The notes: generated by a model from the sequence alone, not told the origin. A stretch of 64,000 nucleotides of DNA from Streptococcus salivarius (GCF_002094975.1 NZ_CP015283.1:1907501-1971500), one strand, 5' to 3'. Counted from the first letter of the stretch, positions 39,656 to 49,381 are shown. A program made the numbers and translations.

Positions 39656-39684
39656 ATTTTAGAATATTTCTAAATAAGATGCAA
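39656..39684 (-). promoter_or_regulatory. dpr promoter with a Per box
   Basis: Minus strand: -35 TTGCAT (39679-39684), 17-bp spacer, -10 TAAAAT (39656-39661). The 15-bp palindrome TTAGAAATATTCTAA (39659-39673) fits the PerR box pattern nTAnAAnnATTnTAn at every fixed position. It covers part of the -10 and the spacer, so bound PerR would block RNA polymerase. Confidence 0.85.
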
Positions 39685-39723
39685 GCAAAATGTTTTTTCT
39701 CACTCTTTTTCGAATAATTAGGT

Positions 39724-40380
39724 ATGTTAACTATCATTTATTTTTTTCTGGGAGCCTCTTTAGGTTCATTTATCGGACTGATTTGTGATCGTTTCCCTGA
39801 GAAGTCGATTATTTTTCCTAGTAGTCACTGTAGTCATTGCAAGCATCAGTTGCGTTTTTTCGAGATGATCCCTATCCTCTCACAACTTTTCTTAAGATCT
39901 CGATGTCGATCATGTCAGACTTCTATCCCTCTTCGTTACCTCTTTATGGAACTATTTTGTGGAGTAATATGCCTGCTATATTTCTATGACTTTTTGAGTC
40001 TTGAAGTAACCTACTTTCTTTACTTCAGCCTTTGTTTATCAATTTTTGATTTGAAGCATAAATCCTATCCGCTTCTGATTTGGATAGTTGGAACACTCCC
40101 GCTCCTATTCATGGGAAACCACTATCTCACTTTTACCTTAGGACTCATATTAGCAATTATATCCTATATTAAACGTTTAAACATTGGAGAAGGCGATTTT
40201 CTCTACTTAGCTAGTGCCTCACTTATTTTCCCACTTTCAAAAACACTACTAATTATTGAAATTGCCTGCCTATTAGGACTAGCTTACTTCCTTCTACGAA
40301 GAAATCTCAAGGAATACATCGCATTTGTTCCATTTCTTTTTCTCGGGATAGTACTCCTTACTTTTTGTTCAATTGTATAG
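39724..40380 (+). CDS. type IV prepilin peptidase (A24), competence type
   Basis: A 218-residue polytopic membrane peptidase that cleaves and methylates prepilin-like proteins; in streptococci it processes the ComG competence pseudopilins. The zinc-type Cys pairs are C36/C39 (SHCSHC) and C61/C64 (RCRSC) in a cytoplasmic loop. Catalytic aspartates are Asp109 (IFDLKHKSYP) and Asp158 (GEGDFLYL). About seven or eight hydrophobic segments. The gene is usually called comC or pilD; no comG genes are in this window. Confidence 0.9.
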   Translation: MLTIIYFFLGASLGSFIGLICDRFPEKSIIFPSSHCSHCKHQLRFFEMIPILSQLFLRSRCRSCQTSIPLRYLFMELFCGVICLLYFYDFLSLEVTYFLYFSLCLSIFDLKHKSYPLLIWIVGTLPLLFMGNHYLTFTLGLILAIISYIKRLNIGEGDFLYLASASLIFPLSKTLLIIEIACLLGLAYFLLRRNLKEYIAFVPFLFLGIVLLTFCSIV

Positions 40381-40381
40381 A

Positions 40382-40407
40382 AAAAAGCCGATAAACCTCG
40401 GCTTTTC
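40382..40407. terminator. bidirectional terminator between convergent genes
   Basis: AAAAAGCCG ... CGGCTTTTC with loop ATAAACCT lies between the prepilin peptidase and serine hydrolase genes, with T/A-rich flanks usable on both strands. Confidence 0.8.
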
Positions 40408-40411
40408 TTTA

Positions 40412-41770
40412 TTAGTTCATATTAACACGGTGCCACTCATTAATGACATAACAAAGCATCTCTAATTGTTGCAATCCTACATTATTAATTTCTGAAGTCT
40501 CTTCGTCCGAACCACCTAAATAACGTGTATAAATGGCTATAAGATACGGTGTATCTTCCATCACGATAGCATCAACATTTAAGGCTTCACGAACATAACC
40601 TGGTTTCTGATAAATAGTCAATCCTTGATTATATGTTTTATAATAATATTCTGGGAAAGACTCTCCCAAATATTTGAGAATATCTTTATAATCCTCTTGG
40701 TGTTTCCAAAGATAATCCAAAACTTGGATATAATAATCCGTTGTTGTCTTATTACCATGCATTTGGATAGTCTTCACTTCACCTTTTGATTTACCGTATT
40801 TATCGAGCATACCATAGAATTTTTCCATACCACCAAGGCGTTCTGCCAAAGCGTAGGCTGGTGTATTCTCTGAGTAAACTAGAGAATATTCCTGCATCTC
40901 TGGAATAGTCATTGAACCACCAAAAGCAGCAACATAATTATCATGTTCACCCTGATACTCATACTCAGTATTAGTAATATCAAAACGTTCAGTTAAAGAA
41001 AGTTTGCCCTTATTAACCTCATCCATGACCAGCATGTTTAGTGGCAATTTATAAGTTGATCCTGCAGTCATTGGCTGAGTATCATTCATAGAGTATTGCT
41101 CATTTGTCTTGGTATTTTTATATGAAAAGGCAATTTGGCTAGACTCAATACCTTGGTCAGCCATAAATGCTTCAACCACTTGGCTCAATGTCATGTTAGC
41201 ATAATCATAATACAATCCATTACCATACATGGTATCTGCATCTGCTTCCATGACTGCTTGTTTAGCTTCGGCTGATTTATTAGTTGGAGTTACCTTTTCC
41301 TCTTTTTCTTTGTCTTCTTTTTTAGTGACTTTAGAATTAGAACCGAAGATATTTCCAAGGCTACCGGTGTTACTAGCTTGTTTACCACGTCCTGCTAAAG
41401 CAAGCATAGCAACAAATAAAAGAATTACCAAAACACCTAGGAAAGCTAAGATAAGATAAGCTTTTTTATCATCACGAGATGATTTTGATCTAGATTTCTT
41501 AGAGCGCTTACTTCTAAGTGCCAAAGTTTCAGTTTTTGCTTCTTTTTCCTTGTGCTCTACTGGTACTACTGTTTCCTCAGTTGCTTTCTGGTCTACTGAT
41601 TTTTTAGAAGTCTTTTTAGTATCTTCTTTTACTTCTTTTTTGTTGCCTTTCTTGACATCTTTATTAGTGTCTTTTTGAAGGTCTTGTTTTAACGAATCTT
41701 TTTTCTTATCTTTAGTTTTTCGGCGATTTCCACTATACTTTTTGCTTGAATGTTTTTCCTTTTTTTTCAT
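40412..41770 (-). CDS. membrane-anchored serine hydrolase, beta-lactamase/PBP fold
   Basis: A 452-residue protein. A very Lys-rich cytoplasmic head (about 1-100) precedes one membrane helix (YLILAFLGVLVILLFVAMLALAG, about 106-128). The extracellular domain is of the class A beta-lactamase type: SxxK appears as STYK in TAGSTYKLPLNM (about 238-241) and a SxN-like SEN follows (VYSENTPAYALAERLGG). No clear KTG triad is visible, so a role in wall metabolism rather than drug hydrolysis is more likely. The ATG lacks a ribosome binding site. Confidence 0.8.
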   Translation of the reverse strand: MKKKEKHSSKKYSGNRRKTKDKKKDSLKQDLQKDTNKDVKKGNKKEVKEDTKKTSKKSVDQKATEETVVPVEHKEKEAKTETLALRSKRSKKSRSKSSRDDKKAYLILAFLGVLVILLFVAMLALAGRGKQASNTGSLGNIFGSNSKVTKKEDKEKEEKVTPTNKSAEAKQAVMEADADTMYGNGLYYDYANMTLSQVVEAFMADQGIESSQIAFSYKNTKTNEQYSMNDTQPMTAGSTYKLPLNMLVMDEVNKGKLSLTERFDITNTEYEYQGEHDNYVAAFGGSMTIPEMQEYSLVYSENTPAYALAERLGGMEKFYGMLDKYGKSKGEVKTIQMHGNKTTTDYYIQVLDYLWKHQEDYKDILKYLGESFPEYYYKTYNQGLTIYQKPGYVREALNVDAIVMEDTPYLIAIYTRYLGGSDEETSEINNVGLQQLEMLCYVINEWHRVNMN

Positions 41771-41773
41771 AAC

Positions 41774-41795
41774 AATTATAGTTTAAGCTATAATT
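41774..41795. promoter_or_regulatory. palindrome over the serine hydrolase promoter
   Basis: AATTATAG-TTTAAG-CTATAATT is an 8-bp perfect inverted repeat starting 4 bp before the ATG. On the minus strand it contains TATAAT (41775-41780), so it may be both -10 and operator. Confidence 0.4.
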
Positions 41796-41827
41796 CACTA
41801 AAAATCAAGGAGATTTTACAATCATAT

Positions 41828-41858
41828 TACAAAAAAATCATCCCCAATAGTGAGGATA
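41828..41858 (-). terminator. probable terminator of sodA
   Basis: Minus strand: ATTATCC ... GGATGATTTTTTT with imperfect pairing and a seven-T run, about 10 bp after the sodA stop. Confidence 0.6.
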
Positions 41859-41867
41859 ATTTTAAAC

Positions 41868-42473
41868 TTATTTAGCTGCTGCATAAAGCTCAGCAACTTT
41901 ATTCCAGTTAATGATTTCAAAGAAAGCTTTGATGTAGTTTGGACGTACGTTACGGTAGTTTAGGTAGTAAGCATGTTCCCAAACATCAAGTGCCAAGATT
42001 GGTTTCTTACCGTCTGAGATAGGAGTGTCTTGGTTAGCAGTTGAAACAACTTCAAGCTTACCTTCAGCGTTAACAACAAGCCATGCCCAACCTGAACCAA
42101 AACGAGTTGTTGCTGCCGCTGTGAAAGCTTCTTGGAAGGCTTCAAATGAGCCGAAAGCTTCGTTAATAGCAGCTGCTACTTCTGCAGTTGGTTCTTGTTT
42201 TTCAGGAGACAAGAGTTCCCAGAAAAGTGCGTGGTTAAGGTGTCCACCACCATTGTTAATAAGTGCTTGACGGATATCTGCTGGAATTTGTTCCACGTCA
42301 GCCAAAAGTGCTTCGAGATCTTCACCAATTTCTGGGTGTTTTTCAAGAGCAGCATTAGCATTTGCTACATAAGTTGCGTGGTGTTTGTCGTGGTGAAGAG
42401 TCATTGTTTCAGCATCAATGTATGGTTCCAATGCATCGTAAGCGTAAGGAAGGTCTGGAAGGATAATTGCCAT
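41868..42473 (-). CDS. sodA: superoxide dismutase, Mn/Fe type
   Basis: A 201-residue cytoplasmic enzyme converting superoxide to peroxide and oxygen. Metal ligands His27 (TLHHDKHH), His81 (GHLNHALFW), Asp163 and His167 ([11 protein letters not shown]) are all present, and Gln148 lies near the active site as in Mn-type enzymes. Peroxide made here would be handled by Dpr. It is downstream of holA with its own ribosome binding site. Confidence 0.97.
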   Translation of the reverse strand: MAIILPDLPYAYDALEPYIDAETMTLHHDKHHATYVANANAALEKHPEIGEDLEALLADVEQIPADIRQALINNGGGHLNHALFWELLSPEKQEPTAEVAAAINEAFGSFEAFQEAFTAAATTRFGSGWAWLVVNAEGKLEVVSTANQDTPISDGKKPILALDVWEHAYYLNYRNVRPNYIKAFFEIINWNKVAELYAAAK

Positions 42474-42568
42474 AGTAAAGGTCCTCTTTTCATTTTTTCT
42501 TCATTTTACCGTAAAGTGGTAGAGCTTTCAAAAATTTTGCTTACAAAATCAAAGAAGACTCTAAATCT

Positions 42569-43603
42569 CTAGCGGTTTGATACGATTTTTAGAAGTGCTA
42601 AATCAAACAAGTAATCTTTATCTAAAGTTCCTGTTTTTATCTGGTAATCTGTCTCTACTAAAATCTTAATCGTCATTTTTAAGAATGCTACTGACAAAGG
42701 ACGGCTATCTCTCAATGCAAAACGAACCTGAAATTGGTTAACTTTACGCCCTAAATAATCTGACAGACTTGAAACAATTTGCTGCTCACTTTTTCCTTGA
42801 GCAGATAAGAGTTTAACCTGTAAATAGGTACGAAATTGTCCCAACATCACAGCAATCAACTTAATCTCATCTTCACCCTGAAGCCGTAAATCATGAACCA
42901 ATTCACGAACACTCTGAATCTGACCTCGCAAAAGTAGTTGCGTCATATCAAAAATATTATCTTGCAAACTTTTCGGAATGGCTTCAGCAATATCTTGCGA
43001 TGAGATAATTCCTTCCGTTTTATATCCCTTTAGAAAAGCTAAGTTTTTTTGAACATCTGAAAAGTCAAAATTTGACTTAATCAAAAGTTCCTCAAAGACT
43101 CCTGTATCAAATGTAAGCCCCTCTTGATGCGCCTGCTTTTGAAAATAGGTTCTAAGTTCTGCATCTTTCAAGGGACTGGCTTCAAGCACCATGGCATCAC
43201 GCTTGAGAAGTTTGACTAAACGACGCTTTCCATCTAGCTTTCCTGCAGACATCAAGACAAGACGTGTTGTTTCAACAGGAGACTCAAGATAATTTTCAAG
43301 GCGCTTCAACTCTTTCTCATCCAGATATGATTTTTTAGCAGTAGTCATATCTGCGAAATGATCAAAAATAACCACCTTCTCATCTGCAAAAAAAGGCATG
43401 CTTTCTATATCGAGCTCAGCATCTTGATAATCAGTCTCAGACATATCAAAATAAGAATAGGTTAAGTCACTCGGATCAAAACCAATTTGTTTTAAAAATT
43501 TTTCTTTAGCTTGACTATACTGCCCTAAATCCTCGCCCGCTAAGACCGTTATCATGGGGAGCTTTTCTTTGGACAGCTTTTCAATCGTTTCCATAGCAAT
43601 CAT
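42569..43603 (-). CDS. holA: DNA polymerase III delta subunit
   Basis: A 344-residue clamp-loader subunit that opens the beta sliding clamp. The N-terminal region reads PMITVLAGEDLGQYSQAKEKF and SYFDMSETDYQDAELDIESMPFF; the latter contains the clamp-interacting area. The C-terminal helical domain has SLQDNIFDMTQLLLRGQ and QFRTYLQVKLL. Start at 43603 is kept because the family begins at this point, but there is no ribosome binding site, and TATAAT of an extended -10 lies only 6 nt upstream. Confidence 0.92.
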   Translation of the reverse strand: MIAMETIEKLSKEKLPMITVLAGEDLGQYSQAKEKFLKQIGFDPSDLTYSYFDMSETDYQDAELDIESMPFFADEKVVIFDHFADMTTAKKSYLDEKELKRLENYLESPVETTRLVLMSAGKLDGKRRLVKLLKRDAMVLEASPLKDAELRTYFQKQAHQEGLTFDTGVFEELLIKSNFDFSDVQKNLAFLKGYKTEGIISSQDIAEAIPKSLQDNIFDMTQLLLRGQIQSVRELVHDLRLQGEDEIKLIAVMLGQFRTYLQVKLLSAQGKSEQQIVSSLSDYLGRKVNQFQVRFALRDSRPLSVAFLKMTIKILVETDYQIKTGTLDKDYLFDLALLKIVSNR

Positions 43604-43609
43604 GGTTTT

Positions 43610-43618
43610 ATTATAACA
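43610..43618 (-). promoter_or_regulatory. extended -10 directly before the holA start
   Basis: Minus strand TGTTATAAT (hexamer 43610-43615) ends 6 nt before the ATG at 43603. Transcription would begin at or next to the A of the start codon, giving a leaderless mRNA. Confidence 0.45.
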
Positions 43619-43635
43619 GAATTTTCACCATAACA

Positions 43636-43660
43636 AAAAGCCCACCACCAAAGTGATGAA
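43636..43660 (-). terminator. Rho-independent terminator of ppc
   Basis: Minus strand: CATCAC-TTTG-GTGGTG followed by GGCTTTTTG, about 11 bp after the ppc stop. Confidence 0.65.
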
Positions 43661-43670
43661 CTTTACTTTA

Positions 43671-46493
43671 TTAACCAGAGTTACGAAGACCTGTTGCAAT
43701 ACCATTGATAGTAATGTGAATAAGGCTAATTTCGTCATCGGTCAAATCATTGTTACGAAGACGTTTAATCAATTCAATTTGGATGTAGTTCAAGACATTG
43801 AAGTATGGCAAACGGAAGTCCAAACTTGCTTTAAGCGATGGACTCTCATCAAGGAAGCCATCATGTTTTTCAATGGCAAGAATAACATCCTTAGTCATCT
43901 GCCACTCATCCAAAATAATATTGAAGACACTGCGTACTTCTTCACTCTCTGCCAATTGTGCATAGTGGAAGGCGATATTCATGTCTGATTTTGAAAGCAC
44001 CATGTCCACGTTTGACAAAAGTGAACGGAAGAATGGCCATGTTTCAAACATATGTTGAAGTTTCTCGAGGTTGCCTTCTTCAGCTTGGATAAAGCGATTA
44101 AAGGCAGAACCCACACCATACCAACCTGGGAACATGATACGATTTTGTGACCATGAGAATACCCAAGGAATCGCACGAAGACCAGAAATCTCAGTAATTG
44201 TCTTACGAGCCGCTGGACGAGAACCGATATTCAAACTTGAGACTTCTTTAATAGGGCTTGCTTCAAAGAAGTAATCATAGAAATGTTCGTTTCCAAAGAC
44301 AAGATCACGATAGATAACATTAGAATCATGAACAATACCGTCCATAATTTCACGGAAATCAACCAATTCATCTGGGTCGGCAATTTGACGTGTTACCATA
44401 CGGTCAAGGGCAGCTGAAACAAGCATTTCAAGATTGTAGTAGGCAGCATCCTTATTACCATATTTATTACCGATAACTTCACCTTGCTCAGTCAAACGGA
44501 TACGGTCCTTAATGGTACCAAATGGTTGAGACGTAATAGCATCGTATGATGGGCCACCACCACGACCGACAGTACCACCACGGCCATGGAAGAAGGTAAT
44601 CTTAATGCCACGCTCTTCACCAATCTTAGTCAACTCATTTTGAGCTTTGTAAAGCGTCCAACCTGAAGACAAGTAACCACCATCTTTGTTAGAGTCTGAG
44701 TAACCCAACATGATTTCTTGGTAGTTGTTACTATTCTTGATCCAACGTTTAACGATATCATAACCAAGATATTGTTTCATGATATCATTAGAGTTTTCCA
44801 AGTCTTCGATAGTTTCAAAAAGTGGAACAATTTGGACACGCGCACGTTCAGTATCAACCAAACCAACTTCTTTAAGAAGGATAGCCAACTCAAACATATC
44901 AGAAACGCTCTCAGTGTGAGAAATGATATGTTGTTTGATGACATCTTCACCGATATAGTCTTTCAAGAGACGAGCAGTGCGGAAGATTGCCAATTCTTTT
45001 TCAAGTGTTTCAGACTTAGGCACATTAGTTGATGACAAGGTACGAGGATCTTCTTGCAATTCTTTAAGAAGAACAGCAACCTTTTCAACCTCTGTTAATT
45101 CACTATAGTTATCAACAATATTTGCAGATTTAAGCAACTCTGCTACACATGCTTCATGAACACTTGAATCTTGACGCATATCGATTGTAGCAAGATAGAA
45201 ACCAAAGACTTCTACAGCTTGAAGAAGCTCTTCGAAATCACCTGAAATCAAGACAGCATCGTCGTTTTCAAGAAGTGAATTTTTGATTGCCAAAAGATCA
45301 TCATGGAAGGCATCTGCTGTTTCGTAGAATTCTGTTGTTTGTTGTGAGACAGCTTGAAGACTTTGGCTGAGACGTTGTTGCACGTAATCAGCTACTACTT
45401 CACCTGTTGAAGCCGAACCCAGACGAACATTTTCAGAAAGGCGTTTAGCAACTCTTTCCTTGCTGAAGTTCCCTTCTTTAAAGAAAAGAAGTGTTTGAAT
45501 CAACTTAGACTGGATGTAACTGAAAGCACGACGGTAAGGTTCATTTTCACGATAAACAGATGTATCTGGAGAATGTTTCGCCATCTCTGCTACTGTATCT
45601 GAAACCTCAGTCAAGCGTGATGAGAGGGAGAATGAACGGTAAAGATTATCAACTTTTTCGATATAGTAGTTGAGGATAACTTCACTTTGCAATGTTGCAG
45701 AAAGTTTAAGAGTTTCTGCTGTTACAAATGGGTTCCCGTCACGGTCACCACCAATCCACATACCCATAGTAATAGGTGTTGGATTGTCAAGTTCAATACC
45801 TTTTTCAACCGCTAAACGTTTGAATTCATGTGATAGGTTCGTAATCGCCTTAATCAATGAGGAGTTGTAATACTCCATAACGTTAGTGATTTCGTTTTTA
45901 ACCTTAAGTTTTTTCTCACGAATGATATCTGTTTGCATCATAATTTCTACATAACGACGCAAATCCGCATACCATTTATCCTTGTTAATAAGACCAGCCT
46001 TAACGTCACGATGCTTACGGAGAAGTTCGTGAATGTGGTTAGTCAATTCAAGCATAGTTTTACGTTGAACCTGAGTTGGGTGTGCTGTCAAAACTGGCAC
46101 GACATTGACATGTTCAAGAATGTCACGTGCATTATCACTTTCAGCGACAACATCAAAGGTTTCAGACAACTTACCTAGATAAGATTCATCAATATTGTTC
46201 TTGTGGTTGACTTCATAAGCCAAATCCACGTCCTCAGAGATATTAATCAAGAGAGGTAACAAAGAGAAATATCGTGATGCAACGACCATATCGTCATTTG
46301 TCATTTCTGAAATGACTTGTGTTAGAGCCACATAGTCACCTTCATCATAAAGTTCAACCAAATGTCGGATTGTTGTGAGACCTTGCTCTCCAGCCATGCC
46401 TCGTGTTGCATCATCCAACAATTCTTTCAAGATACCAACTTCTTCAGAGATGATTTCCTGGTTGTTACTGCTTTCCAATTTGTTAAAAGCCAA
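43671..46493 (-). CDS. ppc: phosphoenolpyruvate carboxylase
   Basis: A 940-residue cytoplasmic enzyme fixing bicarbonate onto PEP to give oxaloacetate. Catalytic His138 lies in [13 protein letters not shown]; other signatures are [34 protein letters not shown] and [15 protein letters not shown]. Slightly longer than Gram-negative enzymes, as usual in streptococci. It supplies oxaloacetate for aspartate and, with citZ-acnA-icd, for glutamate. Single gene with its own terminator. Confidence 0.97.
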   Translation of the reverse strand: MAFNKLESSNNQEIISEEVGILKELLDDATRGMAGEQGLTTIRHLVELYDEGDYVALTQVISEMTNDDMVVASRYFSLLPLLINISEDVDLAYEVNHKNNIDESYLGKLSETFDVVAESDNARDILEHVNVVPVLTAHPTQVQRKTMLELTNHIHELLRKHRDVKAGLINKDKWYADLRRYVEIMMQTDIIREKKLKVKNEITNVMEYYNSSLIKAITNLSHEFKRLAVEKGIELDNPTPITMGMWIGGDRDGNPFVTAETLKLSATLQSEVILNYYIEKVDNLYRSFSLSSRLTEVSDTVAEMAKHSPDTSVYRENEPYRRAFSYIQSKLIQTLLFFKEGNFSKERVAKRLSENVRLGSASTGEVVADYVQQRLSQSLQAVSQQTTEFYETADAFHDDLLAIKNSLLENDDAVLISGDFEELLQAVEVFGFYLATIDMRQDSSVHEACVAELLKSANIVDNYSELTEVEKVAVLLKELQEDPRTLSSTNVPKSETLEKELAIFRTARLLKDYIGEDVIKQHIISHTESVSDMFELAILLKEVGLVDTERARVQIVPLFETIEDLENSNDIMKQYLGYDIVKRWIKNSNNYQEIMLGYSDSNKDGGYLSSGWTLYKAQNELTKIGEERGIKITFFHGRGGTVGRGGGPSYDAITSQPFGTIKDRIRLTEQGEVIGNKYGNKDAAYYNLEMLVSAALDRMVTRQIADPDELVDFREIMDGIVHDSNVIYRDLVFGNEHFYDYFFEASPIKEVSSLNIGSRPAARKTITEISGLRAIPWVFSWSQNRIMFPGWYGVGSAFNRFIQAEEGNLEKLQHMFETWPFFRSLLSNVDMVLSKSDMNIAFHYAQLAESEEVRSVFNIILDEWQMTKDVILAIEKHDGFLDESPSLKASLDFRLPYFNVLNYIQIELIKRLRNNDLTDDEISLIHITINGIATGLRNSG

Positions 46494-46637
46494 ACCGTAT
46501 TCTCCTTACTTTATGTAGTACCCTTTTATCATATCACTTTTAAAACAAAAGTAAACTATTTTCCTTTAAATCGTCAGTTATTTTGCAATTTTCCGACTTT
46601 TTCAAACAATTTTTTAAGTCCATTTCCGAACTTTATT

Positions 46638-46670
46638 AAAAAAAGACTCTGAAACAGGGTTCAGAATCTT
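46638..46670 (-). terminator. Rho-independent terminator of the DUF4430-type lipoprotein unit
   Basis: Minus strand: AAGATTCTGAA ... TTTCAGAGTCTTTTTTT; the stem overlaps the stop codon at 46669. Confidence 0.75.
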
Positions 46671-47064
46671 AATTATACTTTTCTTGATAAAATTTGATTT
46701 CATCGCCATCTTCAACCTTAAGTTGGTTGGCTGCTTTTTCACCAAGTTTCCCATTGACATCAAACATCCAATAAATGCCCTTATCTTTATCTTGAGAAAT
46801 ACCATCAATCTCAGTGATGAAGCCATCGTTTTCTTGAACAGAATATACTTCTTCCAAGACATCGAGCACTGTATCCCCTTTTTGGATTTCTACTGATTTT
46901 TTCTTACTTTCCTTTTCTGTTTTCAAAATCAAAGTCACCTGACCTTGAACCTTAGACTGATGATTGTTTGTGCTACTAGTAAGTTTAGCTGCCTCATTTT
47001 TTCCACAGGCTGCTAGGGTAACAAGTGATAAGGCAAGAAAGAGATAAGTTAATAATTTTTTCAT
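46669..47064 (-). CDS. DUF4430-type lipoprotein
   Basis: A 131-residue exported lipoprotein. The signal peptide MKKLLTYLFLALSLVTLAACG ends in a lipobox (LAAC, Cys20). The mature part fits the DUF4430 domain, found in transcobalamin-like and other small-ligand proteins (KKKSVEIQKGDTVLDVLEEVY; YWMFDVNGKLGEKAANQLKVEDGDEIKF). Its start overlaps the stop of an ECF S-component gene by 4 bp, so it is probably an accessory substrate-capturing protein of that transporter. The ligand is unknown. Confidence 0.82.
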   Translation of the reverse strand: MKKLLTYLFLALSLVTLAACGKNEAAKLTSSTNNHQSKVQGQVTLILKTEKESKKKSVEIQKGDTVLDVLEEVYSVQENDGFITEIDGISQDKDKGIYWMFDVNGKLGEKAANQLKVEDGDEIKFYQEKYN

Positions 47065-47534
47065 TTCAAAAACCTCCTAAAAATAGACTGGATGAATGGA
47101 TAAAATAGAAGCGTCGATACTGCATGATAGGTGTCGTAAAGTAGACCAGAAATAACAAAGGTAATCCCACTTTTAAATAGAAGACCATACCCATAATCAA
47201 GGAGAACCCCATAGAAAAAGGACAAAAAAGTTACCAAAGCAATCTGCCAGACAAGTGATAACCTAGGTGCAATCAAACTCCAAAGAGCCATTAAGACGCC
47301 GAAGGCCAGAATCTGATTAAAGACCCAGGGACCAAAACCAAAGATGAATCCTGAGATGGCCATGGTTAAAGCCATAATCAATAGACCATCTACCAAACCC
47401 AAATAAAGAACAGCCACAAAAAACATAGCTGTAATAGGCTGAATATTTGGCAATCCTATAAATGCTGACCGTAATCCTACTGCCAGAGCTGACAGAATAG
47501 CTATCCGAGCCATTCGTTGAATCGTTAGTTTCAT
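47061..47534 (-). CDS. ECF transporter S-component
   Basis: A 157-residue hydrophobic protein with five or six membrane helices and the ECF S-component pattern (MKLTIQRMARIAILSALAVGL, where AxxxA-type spacing contacts EcfT; then IQPITAMFFVAVLYLGLVDGLL). It would bind a vitamin or similar molecule and use a shared EcfAA'T module encoded elsewhere. Coupling to a DUF4430-type lipoprotein suggests a cobalamin-like or other cofactor ligand, but no riboswitch is visible upstream. The ATG has no ribosome binding site; an extended -10 (TGGCATAAT) lies 6 nt upstream. Confidence 0.85.
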   Translation of the reverse strand: MKLTIQRMARIAILSALAVGLRSAFIGLPNIQPITAMFFVAVLYLGLVDGLLIMALTMAISGFIFGFGPWVFNQILAFGVLMALWSLIAPRLSLVWQIALVTFLSFFYGVLLDYGYGLLFKSGITFVISGLLYDTYHAVSTLLFYPFIQSIFRRFLK

Positions 47535-47540
47535 ATATCT

Positions 47541-47549
47541 ATTATGCCA
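47541..47549 (-). promoter_or_regulatory. extended -10 directly before the ECF S-component start
   Basis: Minus strand TGGCATAAT (hexamer 47541-47546) ends 6 nt before the ATG at 47534, the same geometry as at holA. This predicts a leaderless transcript. Confidence 0.4.
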
Positions 47550-47745
47550 GAAATAAAGAAATATGACTAGTTTTTAAAAATAAAAACTAAAGATTTCTTG
47601 AAATACAGAGTGAGATCATACAAATTGTAGAAAATAATGTTCCTTGTTGCCTCTCCCAAATATCAAACAGTTTGAGCAGGCTGAATATTTGATATAAAAA
47701 GTGTACTCTCATTCACTATCCTCTGTCATCTTGATAACACTAAAT

Positions 47746-47804
47746 AATTAAGTTATGTTAATTATAAAAGTTAACTTGACTTAATTATTATTTTAAAGTA
47801 TATT
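47746..47804 (+). promoter_or_regulatory. metal ABC operon promoter with SloR/ScaR-type operators
   Basis: -35 TTGACT (47776-47781), 17-bp spacer, -10 TATATT (47799-47804), with a near-consensus ribosome binding site (AAGGAGG) after it. The -35 lies in TTAACTTGACTTAA (47771-47784), the core of known SloR/ScaR/MtsR manganese operators. A second dyad, AATTAA-GTTATG-TTAATT (47746-47763), lies just upstream. Bound repressor would cover the -35. Confidence 0.8.
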
Positions 47805-47823
47805 AAACTTAAGGAGGCAACTA

Positions 47824-48552
47824 ATGATCCAAATCGAAAATATTAATGTGTCTTACCAACAGACATTGGCTCTAGATAATATCACCTTAAACCTAGACGG
47901 ACCAAGTATCACCGGAATTATTGGTCCTAATGGTGCTGGCAAATCAACCCTAATTAAAGCACTTATTGGTATTATCCCTCACTCCGGGCAATTCCTATTC
48001 AATAAACAGCCTATTCGTCAGCAATTAAATCGTCTTTCCTATGTTGCACAAAAGGCGGAAATTGATTTTAACTTTCCAATTACTGTCAAAGAGTGCGTCT
48101 CTCTAGGCCTCTATTCCAAAACCAAGTTCTTTAAACGTCTAACTAAAAGAGATTGGTCTAAGGTCACAAAAGCTTTAGCTCTACTCGGTTTAAATGATCT
48201 GGCCCATCGCCAGATAAGCCAATTATCAGGGGGCCAATTTCAACGGGTTCTGATTGCTCGTTGTCTTGTACAAGAGGCAGATGTCCTCCTATTAGATGAG
48301 CCCTTCGTTGGGATCGATTCTGTTAGTGAAGATATTATCATGAACACCTTGAGGGAACTTAAGAAACAAGGAAAGCTTATTCTCATTGTTCACCATGATT
48401 TGAGTAAGGTCCCTCATTATTTTGACCAAGTCATCCTCCTCAATCGTAAATTGATTGCTAGCGGGCCTACTAATCTTATTTTTAATGAGGATAATCTCCG
48501 TAAAACCTACGGTAACAGTTTATTTTATAAAGGAGATGCAAATGTTTTCTGA
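47824..48552 (+). CDS. metal ABC transporter, ATP-binding protein
   Basis: A 242-residue ABC ATPase. Walker [10 protein letters not shown] (about 38-46), signature [15 protein letters not shown] (about 138-152), Walker [13 protein letters not shown] and the H-loop HHDL are all present. It belongs to the manganese/zinc/iron cluster-9 type (ScaC/MtsB/SloA). It is the first gene of an ATPase-permease-binding protein operon with the DtxR-family regulator gene downstream. It overlaps the permease start by 11 bp. Confidence 0.93.
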   Translation: MIQIENINVSYQQTLALDNITLNLDGPSITGIIGPNGAGKSTLIKALIGIIPHSGQFLFNKQPIRQQLNRLSYVAQKAEIDFNFPITVKECVSLGLYSKTKFFKRLTKRDWSKVTKALALLGLNDLAHRQISQLSGGQFQRVLIARCLVQEADVLLLDEPFVGIDSVSEDIIMNTLRELKKQGKLILIVHHDLSKVPHYFDQVILLNRKLIASGPTNLIFNEDNLRKTYGNSLFYKGDANVF

Positions 48553-49381
48553 ATTTATTGATGGTTTGCTAAATTTCCACTTCTTGCAGAACGCCCTTAT
48601 AACGGCTTTAGTTATTGGAATTGTCGGGGGGGCTGTTGGTTGTTTTATTATTCTAAGAGGTATGTCACTAATGGGTGATGCGATTTCACATGCGGTTTTA
48701 CCTGGCGTAGCCATTTCCTTTATCTTAGGTATCAATTTTTTCATAGGAGCCATCGTCTTCGGTCTTTTAGCTTCTACAATAATTACCTATATCAAAAGCA
48801 ATTCCATTATTAAGAGTGACACAGCAATCGGTATTACCTTTTCAAGCTTTCTAGCTCTTGGCATTATTCTCATAGGTGTCGCAAATAGTTCCACAGATCT
48901 CTTTCATATTCTCTTTGGAAATATTCTAGCTGTACAAGACTTGGATATGTGGATAACGATTGCCGTTGCCCTTCTCGTACTAACAACAATAAAAATTTTC
49001 TTTCGTCCTCTACTCCTGACATCCTTTGATCCAATCTTAGCTAAGTCTATTGGAGTTAGAGTCACCTTCTACCATTACTTACTTATGGTTATTCTCACCT
49101 TGGTTGCTGTGACTGCTATGCAAAGTGTTGGCACTATTCTTATTGTGGCTCTTTTAATCACACCGGCTGCTACCGCCTACTTATATGCTAATAGTCTTAA
49201 AACCATGATTCTCCTCTCATCAGTTTTTGGGGCCCTAGCCTCTGTTCTAGGTCTTTTTATAGGCTATAGTTTTAACATTGCGGCCGGTTCAAGCATTGTG
49301 TTAACATCTGCCCTTCTCTTTCTCATCAGCTTTTTCATCGTCCCTAAACAGAGTGGCATGAATAAGACTTATCAACAATAA
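48542..49381 (+). CDS. metal ABC transporter, permease
   Basis: A 279-residue ABC-3 family permease with about eight or nine membrane helices ([19 protein letters not shown] and [23 protein letters not shown], the latter a conserved cytoplasmic loop). The true start is the ATG at 48542 ([12 protein letters not shown]), six bases after AAAGGAG; the frame is open farther upstream inside the ATPase gene. It moves Mn or Fe across the membrane together with the neighbouring ATPase. Confidence 0.93.
   Translation: MFSEFIDGLLNFHFLQNALITALVIGIVGGAVGCFIILRGMSLMGDAISHAVLPGVAISFILGINFFIGAIVFGLLASTIITYIKSNSIIKSDTAIGITFSSFLALGIILIGVANSSTDLFHILFGNILAVQDLDMWITIAVALLVLTTIKIFFRPLLLTSFDPILAKSIGVRVTFYHYLLMVILTLVAVTAMQSVGTILIVALLITPAATAYLYANSLKTMILLSSVFGALASVLGLFIGYSFNIAAGSSIVLTSALLFLISFFIVPKQSGMNKTYQQ

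Noticed and set aside
47535..47823. Possible cobalamin riboswitch before the ECF S-component
   Set aside because: No B12-box or conserved core was found; the S-component start follows directly after a -10-like element, leaving no leader.
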